Shown one piece after another: positions 41,838 to 51,330 of a stretch of DNA of 64,000 bases. The DNA is from Bacteroides sp. M10 (GTDB lineage: Bacteria; Bacteroidota; Bacteroidia; Bacteroidales; Bacteroidaceae). Made by a program: the position numbers and the translations under genes. Every line of letters starts with the position of its first letter. Position 1 is the first letter of the stretch. Under the pieces are notes generated by a model. That model did no database searches. It saw only the letters and a list, made by a program, of their open reading frames with translations, and was not told where the DNA came from. The stretch spans positions 5,538,501 through 5,602,500 of the forward strand of contig NZ_CP060488.1 in assembly GCF_014334015.1 (NCBI RefSeq), given 5' to 3'.

Positions 41838-44144
41838 CTATTCATGTTTCAGCCATGCACTTGGCAATACTTCTTTTTCACCTTTTTCATTCACCAGTTC
41901 CATCTGCAATACGCCTCCGTTACAATCGAAGTAACGTACCTCTATCGGATGAAGCCCAGCTTTCAAAGCCTTCTGCACAATAATCTCTACCGGCGAATGT
42001 GCTCCATCATTATCTCCCAACAATTCACCGTCAAGCATTAATGTGCTACCGTCGTCCGAGAGAAGGGCAAATGTATAGATACCATCGGCAGGAACTTCCA
42101 GATAGCCGGTCAATACCAGACCGATATTTCCTTTCACCTCTTCGGGAATGGATGCCGATTCCACCACATACTCCCCTTTGACAGGAGCTGCATCAATATC
42201 CGCACAAAGATTACCACGGAAATCGTGCCATACTGCTTTCAAGCCGGGCTGCAAAGCAGCCGGAGCAGTCACCGCCTCCGCATAAGGAGCCTTTACATAC
42301 TTGGTACGCACCACATCCGAAGGAGAACCATCCGGACGGAAAGTGCGGAAAGCGAAATCCGTAGTCTTCCCAACTTCCAAAGCACCGTTATAAAGAGCTG
42401 ATTCTTTGGTAGGCATACTGCCGTCTGTCGTATACCGTATTTCAGTACCGGGTAACGGGCAGGTCAATTCCACAGTTGTTTCATCAATAAATGCATTCAC
42501 TTTATAGAATCCCTGCAAATCAGGCACCCTATAATTTACCCTCATCACATCCATCCGCTTAAATTGCGGAACAAGCTGACGATAAAATTCTTCGAGACCC
42601 GGTTTAGCTGTCGGCTCCGCCCAAGCTATTTCACTCAACGCTATCATACGGGGAACAATCAAATATTCAATGCGCTTCATTGTCGGAATCCATTCAGCCC
42701 AGAGATTCGCCTGCACACCCCAGATATATTTCTTCTGTTCCGGCGATAACCGCTCGTCTGCACACGGATCATACGCAAGTATTTTCTTTACTGAATTCTG
42801 ATCCTGCGCATAATCGAAATAGAAATATTCATTCGGACAAGCAATCACTTTCTGCTTTTGTGCAGTTGCCGTAGGCAATGCATCTTTCGCCCAACTTCTC
42901 CACCAGGTAATGGCAGCATCGGAAGATAATCCGTCGGATACCACTTCATCCCAGCCTATGAGTTTCTTTCCGTTGGCAAGGAAGAATTTCTCCATGTCAC
43001 GTACAAACCATGCCTGAAGTTCTTCTACCGAACCCAGTTTCTCCGTACGAATCCGTTTCTGACAAAGAGGACATTTCTTCCAGTTGGCTTTTTCCACTTC
43101 ATCACCACCCATGTGCACATATTCATAAGGGAAAAGTTCAAAAACTTCTTTGAACACATTCTGACAGAACTCCAGCGTTGTATCTTTGCCCGGACAGATA
43201 GGAGAAGAGAAAGTTTCCCCCCACCCGATTAATCCGTCGCACGCCAATTCCGGATATTGACCGATAGCTGCCAAGAAATGTCCCGGCATATCGATCTCGG
43301 GAATGACATCGATACCTCTTTGCGTAGCATAGGCTACTATTTCTTTTATATCATCATGAGTGTAATAACCTCCATACAGCGTATCTCCTTCCACAATGCG
43401 TATCTTATCTTCCGGAATCAGGAAATCGGTATTATCTTCTTCTTTCGCACGTGCCATACAGGTACGATCCTGCGTATTGAATTTACGCCAGGCCCCTTTT
43501 TCTGTAAGCAACGGGTATTTCTCGATCTCTATACGCCAACCCTGATCGTCGGACAGATGCCAGTGGAACTTATTAAGTTTATACAAAGACATCAGATCTA
43601 ATACATGCTTCACTTCTTTTTTATTCCAGAAATGGCGGGAAGCATCCAACATAAATCCACGCCATTCAAACCGTGGCGCATCTTCTATTTGCACGACAGG
43701 GATAGAATAATTCTGTTTCTCTCCCTGCACTTCTATCGTTGCAGGAAGCAACTGGCGAATAGTAGTAATAGCAGAAATAATACCCGAATAGTCAGTTGCC
43801 TCTACCCGAATATACTCCGGCGTAGACTCAAGTTTATAAGAGCCGGGCTTTCCAACAGTATCCTTCAACTGAAAATACATATCTACCTGACTCTTATCGG
43901 TAGTGACTTCAACAGAAGACGATATGACATTCCGAAGAATCTCCTGCAGATACCCGACAGCCGGAAACAAGGACTGATCGGAAACCCCAATCTTCATTCC
44001 ATCTTTTAAAACAAACGAGCCAGACTGCTCGGTCAGACTAACGGGGGTAGGTAAGATTGCAATCTCTTGCTTGACGGTAGGCGTGCAAGAAGAAAAAATA
44101 CAAGCTGACACAATGAGAAAAGAGCTACTTAGTTTTTTGAACAT
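41838..44144 (-). CDS. GH20 beta-N-acetylhexosaminidase lipoprotein with C-terminal PA14-like domain
   Basis: 768 residues. Lipobox in ACIFSSCTPT. An N-terminal GH20b domain (about 30-145) precedes the GH20 barrel (about 150-500) with HWHLSDDQGWR, EIDMPGH and the catalytic pair D348-E349 in HMGGDEVEK. After the barrel comes a small beta domain (PLPGTEIRYTTDGSMPTKES) and a PA14-like carbohydrate-binding domain (about 640-760, with YTFALLSDDGSTLMLDG). It removes terminal GlcNAc or GalNAc from host or dietary glycans at the cell surface or periplasm. It stands alone, outside any PUL. Confidence 0.93.
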   Translation of the reverse strand: MFKKLSSSFLIVSACIFSSCTPTVKQEIAILPTPVSLTEQSGSFVLKDGMKIGVSDQSLFPAVGYLQEILRNVISSSVEVTTDKSQVDMYFQLKDTVGKPGSYKLESTPEYIRVEATDYSGIISAITTIRQLLPATIEVQGEKQNYSIPVVQIEDAPRFEWRGFMLDASRHFWNKKEVKHVLDLMSLYKLNKFHWHLSDDQGWRIEIEKYPLLTEKGAWRKFNTQDRTCMARAKEEDNTDFLIPEDKIRIVEGDTLYGGYYTHDDIKEIVAYATQRGIDVIPEIDMPGHFLAAIGQYPELACDGLIGWGETFSSPICPGKDTTLEFCQNVFKEVFELFPYEYVHMGGDEVEKANWKKCPLCQKRIRTEKLGSVEELQAWFVRDMEKFFLANGKKLIGWDEVVSDGLSSDAAITWWRSWAKDALPTATAQKQKVIACPNEYFYFDYAQDQNSVKKILAYDPCADERLSPEQKKYIWGVQANLWAEWIPTMKRIEYLIVPRMIALSEIAWAEPTAKPGLEEFYRQLVPQFKRMDVMRVNYRVPDLQGFYKVNAFIDETTVELTCPLPGTEIRYTTDGSMPTKESALYNGALEVGKTTDFAFRTFRPDGSPSDVVRTKYVKAPYAEAVTAPAALQPGLKAVWHDFRGNLCADIDAAPVKGEYVVESASIPEEVKGNIGLVLTGYLEVPADGIYTFALLSDDGSTLMLDGELLGDNDGAHSPVEIIVQKALKAGLHPIEVRYFDCNGGVLQMELVNEKGEKEVLPSAWLKHE

Positions 44145-44279
44145 GCGGTTAACTATTTAATAAATTAATTGTCCTGTTTTTAATTGACCATCTATATATA
44201 ATACAACTAAAACGTATAAACTACTAAAAAGGCAGAAAAAGTTTTTTGCGACTTCATATCACAGACTCCTATTAATGTT

Positions 44280-44287
44280 TATCTTTG
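44280..44287 (+). promoter_or_regulatory. -7 promoter element of the CDF transporter gene
   Basis: TATCTTTG, 41 bp before the ATG at 44329. No -33 TTG at the usual spacing. Confidence 0.45.
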
Positions 44288-44328
44288 CTCCCCAATCCCA
44301 TTACAAACAATTATAAAGAGTCACTTCA

Positions 44329-45243
44329 ATGTCAAGAGAGAAAATACTAATCACAACCTCGTGGATCAGCACAATTGGCAATGCAATCTTGTCCGTATCC
44401 AAAATCATAATCGGTTTATTTGCCGGTAGTTTAGCCGTAGTCGGCGACGGTATCGACTCGGCAACCGACGTCGTTATCTCTATCGTTATGATTTTTACGG
44501 CACGCCTCATCAACCGCCCTCCTTCAAAGAAATATGTATTCGGATATGAGAAAGCGGAAGGGATCGCAACAAAGATTCTATCACTCGTGATATTTTATGC
44601 CGGTGTACAAATGTTGCTATCATCCACTAAAAACATCTTTTCAGATGAAGTGAAAGAGATACCATCGGCTATCGCCATCTATGTCACTATATTTTCTATT
44701 ATCGGTAAACTCTTACTGGCTTCATACCAGTACAAACAGGGAAAGAAGATCAACAGCTCCATGCTCACGGCAAACGCTATCAATATGCGTAATGATGTTG
44801 TCATTTCAACCAGTGTTTTGTTAGGATTGATATTTACTTTTATCTTCAAATTGCCGATACTCGATTCGATAACAGGATTGATAATCAGTCTCTTTATCAT
44901 CAAATCTTCCATCAGCATCTTCATTGATTCCAATGTGGAGCTAATGGACGGGGTGAAAGATGTCAATGTATATAATAAGATATTCGAGGCTGTAGAGAAA
45001 GTGCCCGGTGCCAGTAATCCGCATCGCGTCCGGTCACGAATGATAGGGAATCTCTATATGATTACCCTTGATATAGAAGTGAATCCACAAATCACGATCA
45101 CGCAAGCCCATGAGATTGCCGATGCAGTGGAGAAGAGCATCATTAATTCGGTAGATAATGTATACGACATTCTGGTACATGTGGAACCTGCCGGTAAATG
45201 TCAGACAGGAGAAAAATTCGGGGTCGATAAAGATATGGTTTGA
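44329..45243 (+). CDS. Cation diffusion facilitator (CDF) family transporter
   Basis: 304 residues. Six helices (about 10-215) and a C-terminal cytoplasmic ferredoxin-like domain (about 220-295). The metal-site helix 2 motif reads GDGIDSATDVV and helix 5 NAINMRNDVVIS, so the ligands differ from the HxxxD pairs of Zn exporters; Mn or Fe is possible. No His-rich loop. It exports divalent metals from the cytoplasm. Single gene with its own promoter. Confidence 0.87.
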   Translation: MSREKILITTSWISTIGNAILSVSKIIIGLFAGSLAVVGDGIDSATDVVISIVMIFTARLINRPPSKKYVFGYEKAEGIATKILSLVIFYAGVQMLLSSTKNIFSDEVKEIPSAIAIYVTIFSIIGKLLLASYQYKQGKKINSSMLTANAINMRNDVVISTSVLLGLIFTFIFKLPILDSITGLIISLFIIKSSISIFIDSNVELMDGVKDVNVYNKIFEAVEKVPGASNPHRVRSRMIGNLYMITLDIEVNPQITITQAHEIADAVEKSIINSVDNVYDILVHVEPAGKCQTGEKFGVDKDMV

Positions 45244-45435
45244 TCCATCTCTACACAGAGTTTTTTTCACTTTCCTCTATCACCTATCACCGACACTTCC
45301 AAAAGCTCTTATTCATGGGGATTTCAGGGGTGGTGACAGGTTGTTTGCAACCTATCACCGCATCTATCACCTATCAACGCCCGATCAATCAATGATTAAC
45401 AAGGAGAAAAGAACAGGTCTCTATACGACATATTA
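45244..45435. repeat. CTATCACC direct repeats and a hairpin downstream of the CDF gene
   Basis: CTATCACC or CTATCAAC recurs at 45277, 45284, 45352, 45364 and 45371. One copy forms the right arm of a 12-bp stem with one mismatch (GGTGACAGGTTG about 45332-45343, CAACCTATCACC about 45348-45359). No gene is seen. Confidence 0.45.
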
Positions 45436-45547
45436 GTTTCAGCCGCTTGAAACTTTTAGTTTCAAGGCTTGGAACAAAGTGTTTCCCGGTGTGAAACAAA
45501 TCGTTTCACCGTTTGAAACAAAGTGTTTCAACGCAGGAAACAAAAAG
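45436..45547. repeat. Tandem array of five 22-23 bp GTTTC...GAAAC units
   Basis: Units start at 45436, 45459, 45481, 45503 and 45525. Each begins GTTTC, has a variable 6-8 nt middle, then GAAAC or GGAAC and an A-rich linker such as AAAGT. Each unit is therefore a small inverted repeat, and the whole is a head-to-tail array. Not a CRISPR, as there are no unique spacers of normal length. It ends 32 bp from the stop of the minus-strand TonB receptor gene and could act in its 3' end or as protein-binding sites. Confidence 0.7.
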
Positions 45548-45578
45548 TACCGTGCCGGGAAACTATTTTTATGACCGA

Positions 45579-47918
45579 TTAATAGCTGATCTTTACTCCG
45601 GCAAAGAAACTTCTCGGCAAAGAAGGACCGTAAATATAACCGGAATCCCGGTTAGCTCCTCTGTCAAAGTCCTTCTGATAAGACTCAAAAATATTCTGAA
45701 CTCCGCCGTTTAATTGCAAATCAACCGTTTTGTATAACTTGAAGTCATAAGCCAGTTTCACTCCCAAATCAAAGAAACGAGGTGTTCTGATTGCTTCCGC
45801 TTTTCTTTCAGGCATTTCACCCAGTTCGGCATTCTCGGCGGTGATATCCATACGTTGCACCAACATCCTGCCGGTATAGGTTCCTGACAAAGCAATAGAT
45901 AAAGGTTTGATGGGGGTACAAGTAGCAGTGAAATAACCGTATGTATCGGGAGTACGGAAAATCTTCTTTTCTGCCGGTGCATCGTCATGCCACTTATGCG
46001 GTTCATCGTACCGGCTACGTTGTAAAGTTAATCCCGCTTGTATTTGCAGGATAGAAAGATAAGCCACTTTACCTTCCAGTGTCAATCCCATCACTTTAGC
46101 ACCGGGGCCATTGCTACGTGTTTTCACTAATATACCATCACCACGGTCGTAAGGTTCGCCCAATACAAAAACATCGGTCAGTCTTGTATAAAAACCCTCA
46201 ATCAACAAATTCGTCTGGAATGCTCCGAAACGATGATACATATCTGCAGAAGCACTGAAACTTTGGGATTTCTCTTCTTTCAAATCCTTTGCACGCTCGA
46301 TCATAGCCACCGTTCCGCCCACATTTTCAATATGCATATCCTCATCAAAAGCCTGCGGAGCACGAAATCCGGAAGAATAGCTTAAACGCAGGTTAATATT
46401 CTGGGTAGGATTAAAACGCAAGTTGGCACGGGGACTAAAGATCACATTATCCACCATATTATGCTTATCCAGACGACCACCAATCAGAATCCCCCAACGG
46501 TCGTTCTTCCATTCGTTCTGCAGAAAAGCACTGTAAATATTCACCGTCTGATCCGTGTGACGGTTATATCCCCACATGTTATCTTTTAGGCGGTCACGGT
46601 TATATTCAAGCCCTGCCGTGAGATCAGAAGGCATAAAAAAGCACTTGTCAAACGTATGTACGTATTGTGCACCACCCATAGCGGTTAAATCCGTTGTCTT
46701 TCCATAGGCTTTCAGAGGATCGTTACCCGGTCCGTAATAGCTGTCCCGGTCTGTATTGGCAGCCGATGCAAAGACACTTAGACGGTTCTTTTCATCCGGA
46801 GAGAAATAATCGAATTTCAAACTTCCACCATCAATAGAATGTTGCAACTGCTCCGCAATATGCGCTTCGTGAGGAGGACGGTTCAACATATCCCCTCCAC
46901 GACGGAATTCCTGCATGTGGTGATATTCAAAGGTCAGTTTGGAATAAGTACTTGTTTTCAGATAAGAGCGGAAACCCACTGTCTGATTCTTCAATTTGGG
47001 CAGTTCGGTAAATCCGTCTCCGTCATAATCATATCCCGACCGATAACGGTTCTGACCAAAGATATACAATCCGGCACGATGATCGTCCGTCACCAATGAA
47101 GCATTCAGTGAGGTGTTGTTATCGAATGAGGAGCTTCCTCCTAAAGAAGTTATGGTGTGTGACAGCTGACCGGAATTGCGCAAAGGCTCTTTGGTGATTA
47201 TATTAATGGTTCCTGCAATAGCCGAAGAGCCGAACAAGGCAGAGCCTCCCCCACGCATCACTTCTACACGTTCAATCATACTGGCAGGAATCTGTTCCAG
47301 TCCATACACTCCGGAAAGGGCACTGAATACGGGACGCGAATCTATCAGAATTTGCGTATATGGTCCGTCCAGACCATTGATACGGACTTGCTGGAAGCCA
47401 CAATTCTGGCAATTTGTCTCCACACGCACTCCGGGCTGGAAGTTCAATCCTTGTGATAAAGTGGAAGAGTTAGTGGTTTCAAAGAGTTTCAGGTCGACGA
47501 CATTCACCAAAGTAGGAGCCATACGACGTGTCGTTTCACTCCGATTGGCGGAAACTACTACTCCGTCGAGAGCAATCGCATCCTCTTCTATTTCAAAATC
47601 TTCTTCCAGTGTCTTTCCTTTTTTCAGAGTTACGTTGCGGGTCACTGTCTTGTAACCTACCGAACTAACTTCCAGTATAAAATTTCCTTCCGGCAAATTC
47701 TTCAAAAAATAATGTCCGGTAGCATCAGTCACGGTTCCTATGGTCGTTCCTTTCAGTGCAATGGTGATGTATGGAAGATGTTCTTTCGTTTTTTTATCCA
47801 GTACATGACCTATTATATTCGCATCGGATTTCTTCAGTTCAGGGTAGTCCGGACGTTCAGCCAATGCGTATGACAAGACACAGCACAGGCCGACCAGGAC
47901 TAAAAGATATTTCTTCAT
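45579..47918 (-). CDS. TonB-dependent receptor, copy 1 of a duplicated unit (metal uptake candidate)
   Basis: 779 residues. Signal peptide (ends YALAERP), carboxypeptidase-regulatory-like domain (about 33-115), plug (about 125-235) and 22-strand-type barrel ending RSFFAGVKISY. The plug has a Cys pair in NCQNCGFQQVRING and the block ERVEVMRGGGSALFGSSAIAG. It closely resembles the receptor at 48498-50819 through most of its length. A His-rich membrane protein gene precedes each copy, suggesting divalent-metal import; no SusD partner is present. Confidence 0.88.
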   Translation of the reverse strand: MKKYLLVLVGLCCVLSYALAERPDYPELKKSDANIIGHVLDKKTKEHLPYITIALKGTTIGTVTDATGHYFLKNLPEGNFILEVSSVGYKTVTRNVTLKKGKTLEEDFEIEEDAIALDGVVVSANRSETTRRMAPTLVNVVDLKLFETTNSSTLSQGLNFQPGVRVETNCQNCGFQQVRINGLDGPYTQILIDSRPVFSALSGVYGLEQIPASMIERVEVMRGGGSALFGSSAIAGTINIITKEPLRNSGQLSHTITSLGGSSSFDNNTSLNASLVTDDHRAGLYIFGQNRYRSGYDYDGDGFTELPKLKNQTVGFRSYLKTSTYSKLTFEYHHMQEFRRGGDMLNRPPHEAHIAEQLQHSIDGGSLKFDYFSPDEKNRLSVFASAANTDRDSYYGPGNDPLKAYGKTTDLTAMGGAQYVHTFDKCFFMPSDLTAGLEYNRDRLKDNMWGYNRHTDQTVNIYSAFLQNEWKNDRWGILIGGRLDKHNMVDNVIFSPRANLRFNPTQNINLRLSYSSGFRAPQAFDEDMHIENVGGTVAMIERAKDLKEEKSQSFSASADMYHRFGAFQTNLLIEGFYTRLTDVFVLGEPYDRGDGILVKTRSNGPGAKVMGLTLEGKVAYLSILQIQAGLTLQRSRYDEPHKWHDDAPAEKKIFRTPDTYGYFTATCTPIKPLSIALSGTYTGRMLVQRMDITAENAELGEMPERKAEAIRTPRFFDLGVKLAYDFKLYKTVDLQLNGGVQNIFESYQKDFDRGANRDSGYIYGPSLPRSFFAGVKISY

Positions 47919-48031
47919 TGTCGTTAGTCTTTTAATGTTTTAATTCGAAAAATAATAATAAAGGGAAAGGGAAGCAGCGATCGTTAATCGTTGATCCTAA
48001 TACATAAATACTGTTCCCCCAAAAAGATAAA

Positions 48032-48373
48032 CTAAGCGACAGGAGGTGCTCTAAGAGATATTACGCCCGGACAAGAACGGTGAAAATGCTCTATTTGCGG
48101 GCGGACAAACAGGATGCATAATAGAGATAAAGCAGCAACAGAGAATGTTGGTATCAAACCGCTGTCGGTCACCAACACATGACTCAAGAGATGAATTAGT
48201 TGGAATTCAACCGTTGTATGGCTATGTTCGCTGCCTTTTTTAAATGGATGTGAATGGACAATTGTAACCCCGTTGACCACATGGGAGTGAGTAAACAAAG
48301 TGATTCCTGCCATGTACGAGATAAACAGTACAGGCAGAAACCACTTCATTATATGTAGGTACAATTGTTTCAT
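48032..48373 (-). CDS. His-rich small membrane protein, copy 1
   Basis: 113 residues from ATG 48373 (an upstream GTG is less likely, being longer than the copy 2 form). One N-terminal helix (about 8-28), a His-rich segment with H29, H31, H40, H42, H50 and H52 (THSHVVNGVTIVHSHPF), a second helix (about 65-90) and a tail ending SLRAPP. The six His positions are identical in copy 2. The spacing suggests metal binding on one side of the membrane, perhaps as a periplasmic metal relay for the receptor. No family recognised. Confidence 0.75.
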   Translation of the reverse strand: MKQLYLHIMKWFLPVLFISYMAGITLFTHSHVVNGVTIVHSHPFKKGSEHSHTTVEFQLIHLLSHVLVTDSGLIPTFSVAALSLLCILFVRPQIEHFHRSCPGVISLRAPPVA

Positions 48374-48430
48374 TCGGTCATCTTGCACATTTATTCTGTG
48401 CACCTAAGTCAAGGTTTAGTTTGTTTTTTG

Positions 48431-48464
48431 CAAAGATAAGGATTGTCTCCATGCAAAACAATCC
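48431..48464 (-). promoter_or_regulatory. Promoter of His-rich/receptor unit 1 with candidate operator
   Basis: Minus strand TTG (48461-48459), 20-nt spacer, TATCTTTG (48438-48431). The spacer and -33 box lie inside an inverted repeat GGATTGT-N11-ACAATCC (48440-48464), a likely repressor site; a metal-responsive regulator such as a Fur-family protein is a guess. Confidence 0.55.
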
Positions 48465-48497
48465 CTATTTATGACGATTTTAAATCTTAATCGAATT

Positions 48498-50819
48498 TTA
48501 ATAACTTATCTTCACTCCGGCAAAGAAACTTCTCGGCAATGACGGACCATAGATATAACCGGAGTCACGGTCAGCCCCTTTGTCGAAGTCGTTCTGGTAG
48601 GCATTGAAAATATTCTGTACGCCGGCATTCACCTGCAAGTTCATCGACTTGTAAAGTTTGAAATCATAGGCAGCCTTCAAACCGATATCGAAGAAGTCCT
48701 TCGTATTCACCGTTATCGGTTTTTCAAGGAATCCCGGAACTGGTTCGTGGGGAACCAGCATCGAACCGGTATATGTACCGGAAAGAGCGATAGATAATGG
48801 TTTTATCGGGGTATAGGTTGCTGTAAAATAACCGTAAGTATTCGGTGTACGCATCATTTTCTTTACAGCCGGAGCTACTTTGTTCCATACGTGCGGTTCG
48901 CTGTAATGGCTCTGCTGCAAAGTGATTCCTGCCTGAAGCTGGAATTTAGTCAGGTATGCCATCTTTCCTTCCAAAGTCAGTCCCATCACACGGGCTCCCG
49001 GTGCATTGTAACGTGTACGTGTTAGGATTCCATCCACTATCTCTCCGTCGGTAAGGGCAAATACATCTGATAATTTTGTATAAAATCCTTCTACCAAGAA
49101 GTTAACCTGAAACGCACCAAAACGATGATAAATATCTGCCGAGGCACTCAAGCTCTGTGATCTTTCTTCTTTCAGATTATCGGCCAGTTCAACCATCGCC
49201 ACATTACCGCCCACATTCTCCACATGCAAATCTTCGTCAAAAGCCTGCGGAGCACGGAAACCGGATGAGTAACTGAAACGAAGATTGATGTTTTCTGTCG
49301 GGTTATACCGCAGATTGGCACGCGGACTGAATATCACATGGTCAATCAGGTTATGTTTATCCAAACGACCGCCAATCAGAAATCCCCAATGCTCATTCTT
49401 CCATTCATTCTGAAAGAAAGCACTACCGATATTCACTTTCTGGTCTACTGTACGGTGGTATCCCCACATATTGTCTTCCAGTTTATCCTGATTGAATTCT
49501 ATTCCGGCAGTCAGGTCAGCAGGCATGAAGATACATTTTCCGAAACTATAGACATATTGCGATCCTGCCATCCAGTTTAAGTCGGTGGTGTTTCCGTAGG
49601 CATTCGGATCTTGGCCGCCACCATAATAGCTGTCACGATTGATATGCTGCGCTGATGCAAACACATTGAAACGATGTTTCTCGTTAGGTGAGAAATAGTC
49701 AAATTTCAGTCCTCCACCATTGATCGAGTGTTCGGTCTGTTCCGCCACATTCGCTTCGTGAGGCGGACGGTTCAACAAGTCTCCTCCCCTACGGAATTCT
49801 TCCATGTGGTGATATTCAAAAGTTAGTTTCGAATATGTCGTTGTTTTCAGGAATGAACGGAAACCGATGGTCTGGCCGTGTATCTTGGGGATTTCAGAAT
49901 ATCCGTCACCATCATGGTCATACGCGGAACGATGGCGATTCTGACCGAAGATATACAAACCGGCACGCTGGTCGTCCGTCACAAGTGATGCATTCAGCGC
50001 CGTACTGTTATCAAAAGCATCGCCATCACCAATACCTGTAATGGTATGCGATAACATACCGGAATTGCGCATCGGTTCTTTGGTAATGATATTGATTGTT
50101 CCGGCAATAGCAGACGAGCCGAACAAAGCAGATCCGCCTCCACGCATCACTTCCACACGTTCTATCATGCTGGCAGGAATCTGCTCGATGCCATACACAC
50201 CGGAAAGTGCACTAAAAATAGGACGGGAATCGAGCAGGATTTGCGTATAAGGGCCATCCAGTCCATTGATACGCACTTGCTGGAAGCCGCAATTCTGACA
50301 ATTAGACTCTACACGGACACCCGGCTGAAAGCTCAATCCTTGTGCCAAAGTCGTAGAATTGGTATTCTCAAAGATTTTCAGATCCACCACATTCACCAGT
50401 GTCGGAGCCAGGCGACGGGTAGTCTCGTTACGATTGGCAGATACTACTACGCCATCCAAGGCAACTGCATCTTCTTCTATCTCGAAATCTTCTTCCAATG
50501 TGCGCCCTTTCTTCAGCGTCACATTCCGTCTGACGGTTTTATACCCCACCGAACTAACTTCGAGCACAAAATTGCCTTCAGGAAGATTCTTCAAGAAATA
50601 ATGCCCGGTAGCATCGGTTACCGTTCCGATGGTAGTACCTTTCAAGGCGACTGTTATATAGGGCAAGTGTTCTTTGGTGTTTTTATCAAGAATATGGCCA
50701 ACGATATTGGCATCTGACTTACGTAATTCAGGATGATTAGGATATTCATGAGCTTGTCCTTCAAGGGCAGGCAACAATGCGCAGCACAAGCAGACAAGCG
50801 AAAAGATGTATTTCTTCAT
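48498..50819 (-). CDS. TonB-dependent receptor, copy 2 of a duplicated unit
   Basis: 773 residues. Same architecture as copy 1, with long identical stretches in the regulatory-like domain and plug (same NCQNCGFQQVRING and RGGGSALFGSSAIAG) and the same C-terminus. Divergence is concentrated in barrel loops, as expected if the two differ in ligand or phage sensitivity. Signal peptide ends EGQAHEYPNHPE, adding His residues near the mature N-terminus. Its upstream partner is the His-rich protein at 50904-51260. Confidence 0.88.
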   Translation of the reverse strand: MKKYIFSLVCLCCALLPALEGQAHEYPNHPELRKSDANIVGHILDKNTKEHLPYITVALKGTTIGTVTDATGHYFLKNLPEGNFVLEVSSVGYKTVRRNVTLKKGRTLEEDFEIEEDAVALDGVVVSANRNETTRRLAPTLVNVVDLKIFENTNSTTLAQGLSFQPGVRVESNCQNCGFQQVRINGLDGPYTQILLDSRPIFSALSGVYGIEQIPASMIERVEVMRGGGSALFGSSAIAGTINIITKEPMRNSGMLSHTITGIGDGDAFDNSTALNASLVTDDQRAGLYIFGQNRHRSAYDHDGDGYSEIPKIHGQTIGFRSFLKTTTYSKLTFEYHHMEEFRRGGDLLNRPPHEANVAEQTEHSINGGGLKFDYFSPNEKHRFNVFASAQHINRDSYYGGGQDPNAYGNTTDLNWMAGSQYVYSFGKCIFMPADLTAGIEFNQDKLEDNMWGYHRTVDQKVNIGSAFFQNEWKNEHWGFLIGGRLDKHNLIDHVIFSPRANLRYNPTENINLRFSYSSGFRAPQAFDEDLHVENVGGNVAMVELADNLKEERSQSLSASADIYHRFGAFQVNFLVEGFYTKLSDVFALTDGEIVDGILTRTRYNAPGARVMGLTLEGKMAYLTKFQLQAGITLQQSHYSEPHVWNKVAPAVKKMMRTPNTYGYFTATYTPIKPLSIALSGTYTGSMLVPHEPVPGFLEKPITVNTKDFFDIGLKAAYDFKLYKSMNLQVNAGVQNIFNAYQNDFDKGADRDSGYIYGPSLPRSFFAGVKISY

Positions 50820-50903
50820 TTTTCGTTTGTTATTCGTTTTCGATAAGTATTCACATGGATAGACAGATAATGCCCTACCTCATGCAAGGTACGGTATCAT
50901 CAT

Positions 50904-51260
50904 TCAAAGAATGGAGAAACGAATAGCCGGAGGTGCTCTAAGTCCCACTACCCCATGATACGGACAGTGATAGTGAGCATACGGTGAACGGCCGAGCAAC
51001 AAATACAATAAGAAAGGAATAAAAAGGGAAAGAGCAAAAACTACGGCTGCACCGTCTGCCGTTAAATGAGACAGAAAATGAATCAGTAGCAGTTCGACTG
51101 TAGAGTGTTTATGTGCCGCCCCTTTCTTAAACGGGTGTGAATGGACGATTGTCACGCCATTGACCACATGCACGTGGGCAAAGAATGTGAAGCTTACCAG
51201 ATACGACACAAACAGTATCGGTAAGAAGTAGCGTGTAATATTCAATAACAATCGTTTCAC
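50904..51260 (-). CDS. His-rich small membrane protein, copy 2
   Basis: 118 residues from a GTG start at 51260, chosen because the promoter covers the only earlier start (TTG 51284) and because VKRLLLNITRYFLPILF lines up with MKQLYLHIMKWFLPVLF of copy 1. His residues H29, H31, H40, H42, H50 and H52 occupy the same positions as in copy 1 (AHVHVVNGVTIVHSHPF). It ends GLRAPPAIRFSIL. Predicted two-helix membrane protein; role inferred from its TonB receptor partner. Confidence 0.72.
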   Translation of the reverse strand: MKRLLLNITRYFLPILFVSYLVSFTFFAHVHVVNGVTIVHSHPFKKGAAHKHSTVELLLIHFLSHLTADGAAVVFALSLFIPFLLYLLLGRSPYAHYHCPYHGVVGLRAPPAIRFSIL

Positions 51261-51281
51261 CTCATTTTTTCTTTGAGGCGG

Positions 51282-51312
51282 CAAAGATACGAACTATTTA
51301 TTTAACAATCAA
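51282..51312 (-). promoter_or_regulatory. Promoter of His-rich/receptor unit 2
   Basis: Minus strand TTG (51312-51310), 20-nt spacer, TATCTTTG (51289-51282), placed between the antiporter stop and the His-rich gene. Confidence 0.65.
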
Positions 51313-51330
51313 TGATTATACAAAATTCTG

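Noticed and set aside
45436..45547. CRISPR array
   Set aside because: Units are contiguous, arms are short and the variable parts are only 6-8 nt; no cas genes nearby.
48404..48497. Cobalamin or other riboswitch before the TonB receptor units
   Set aside because: The gaps are under 120 bp and show promoter and operator features, not a conserved aptamer.
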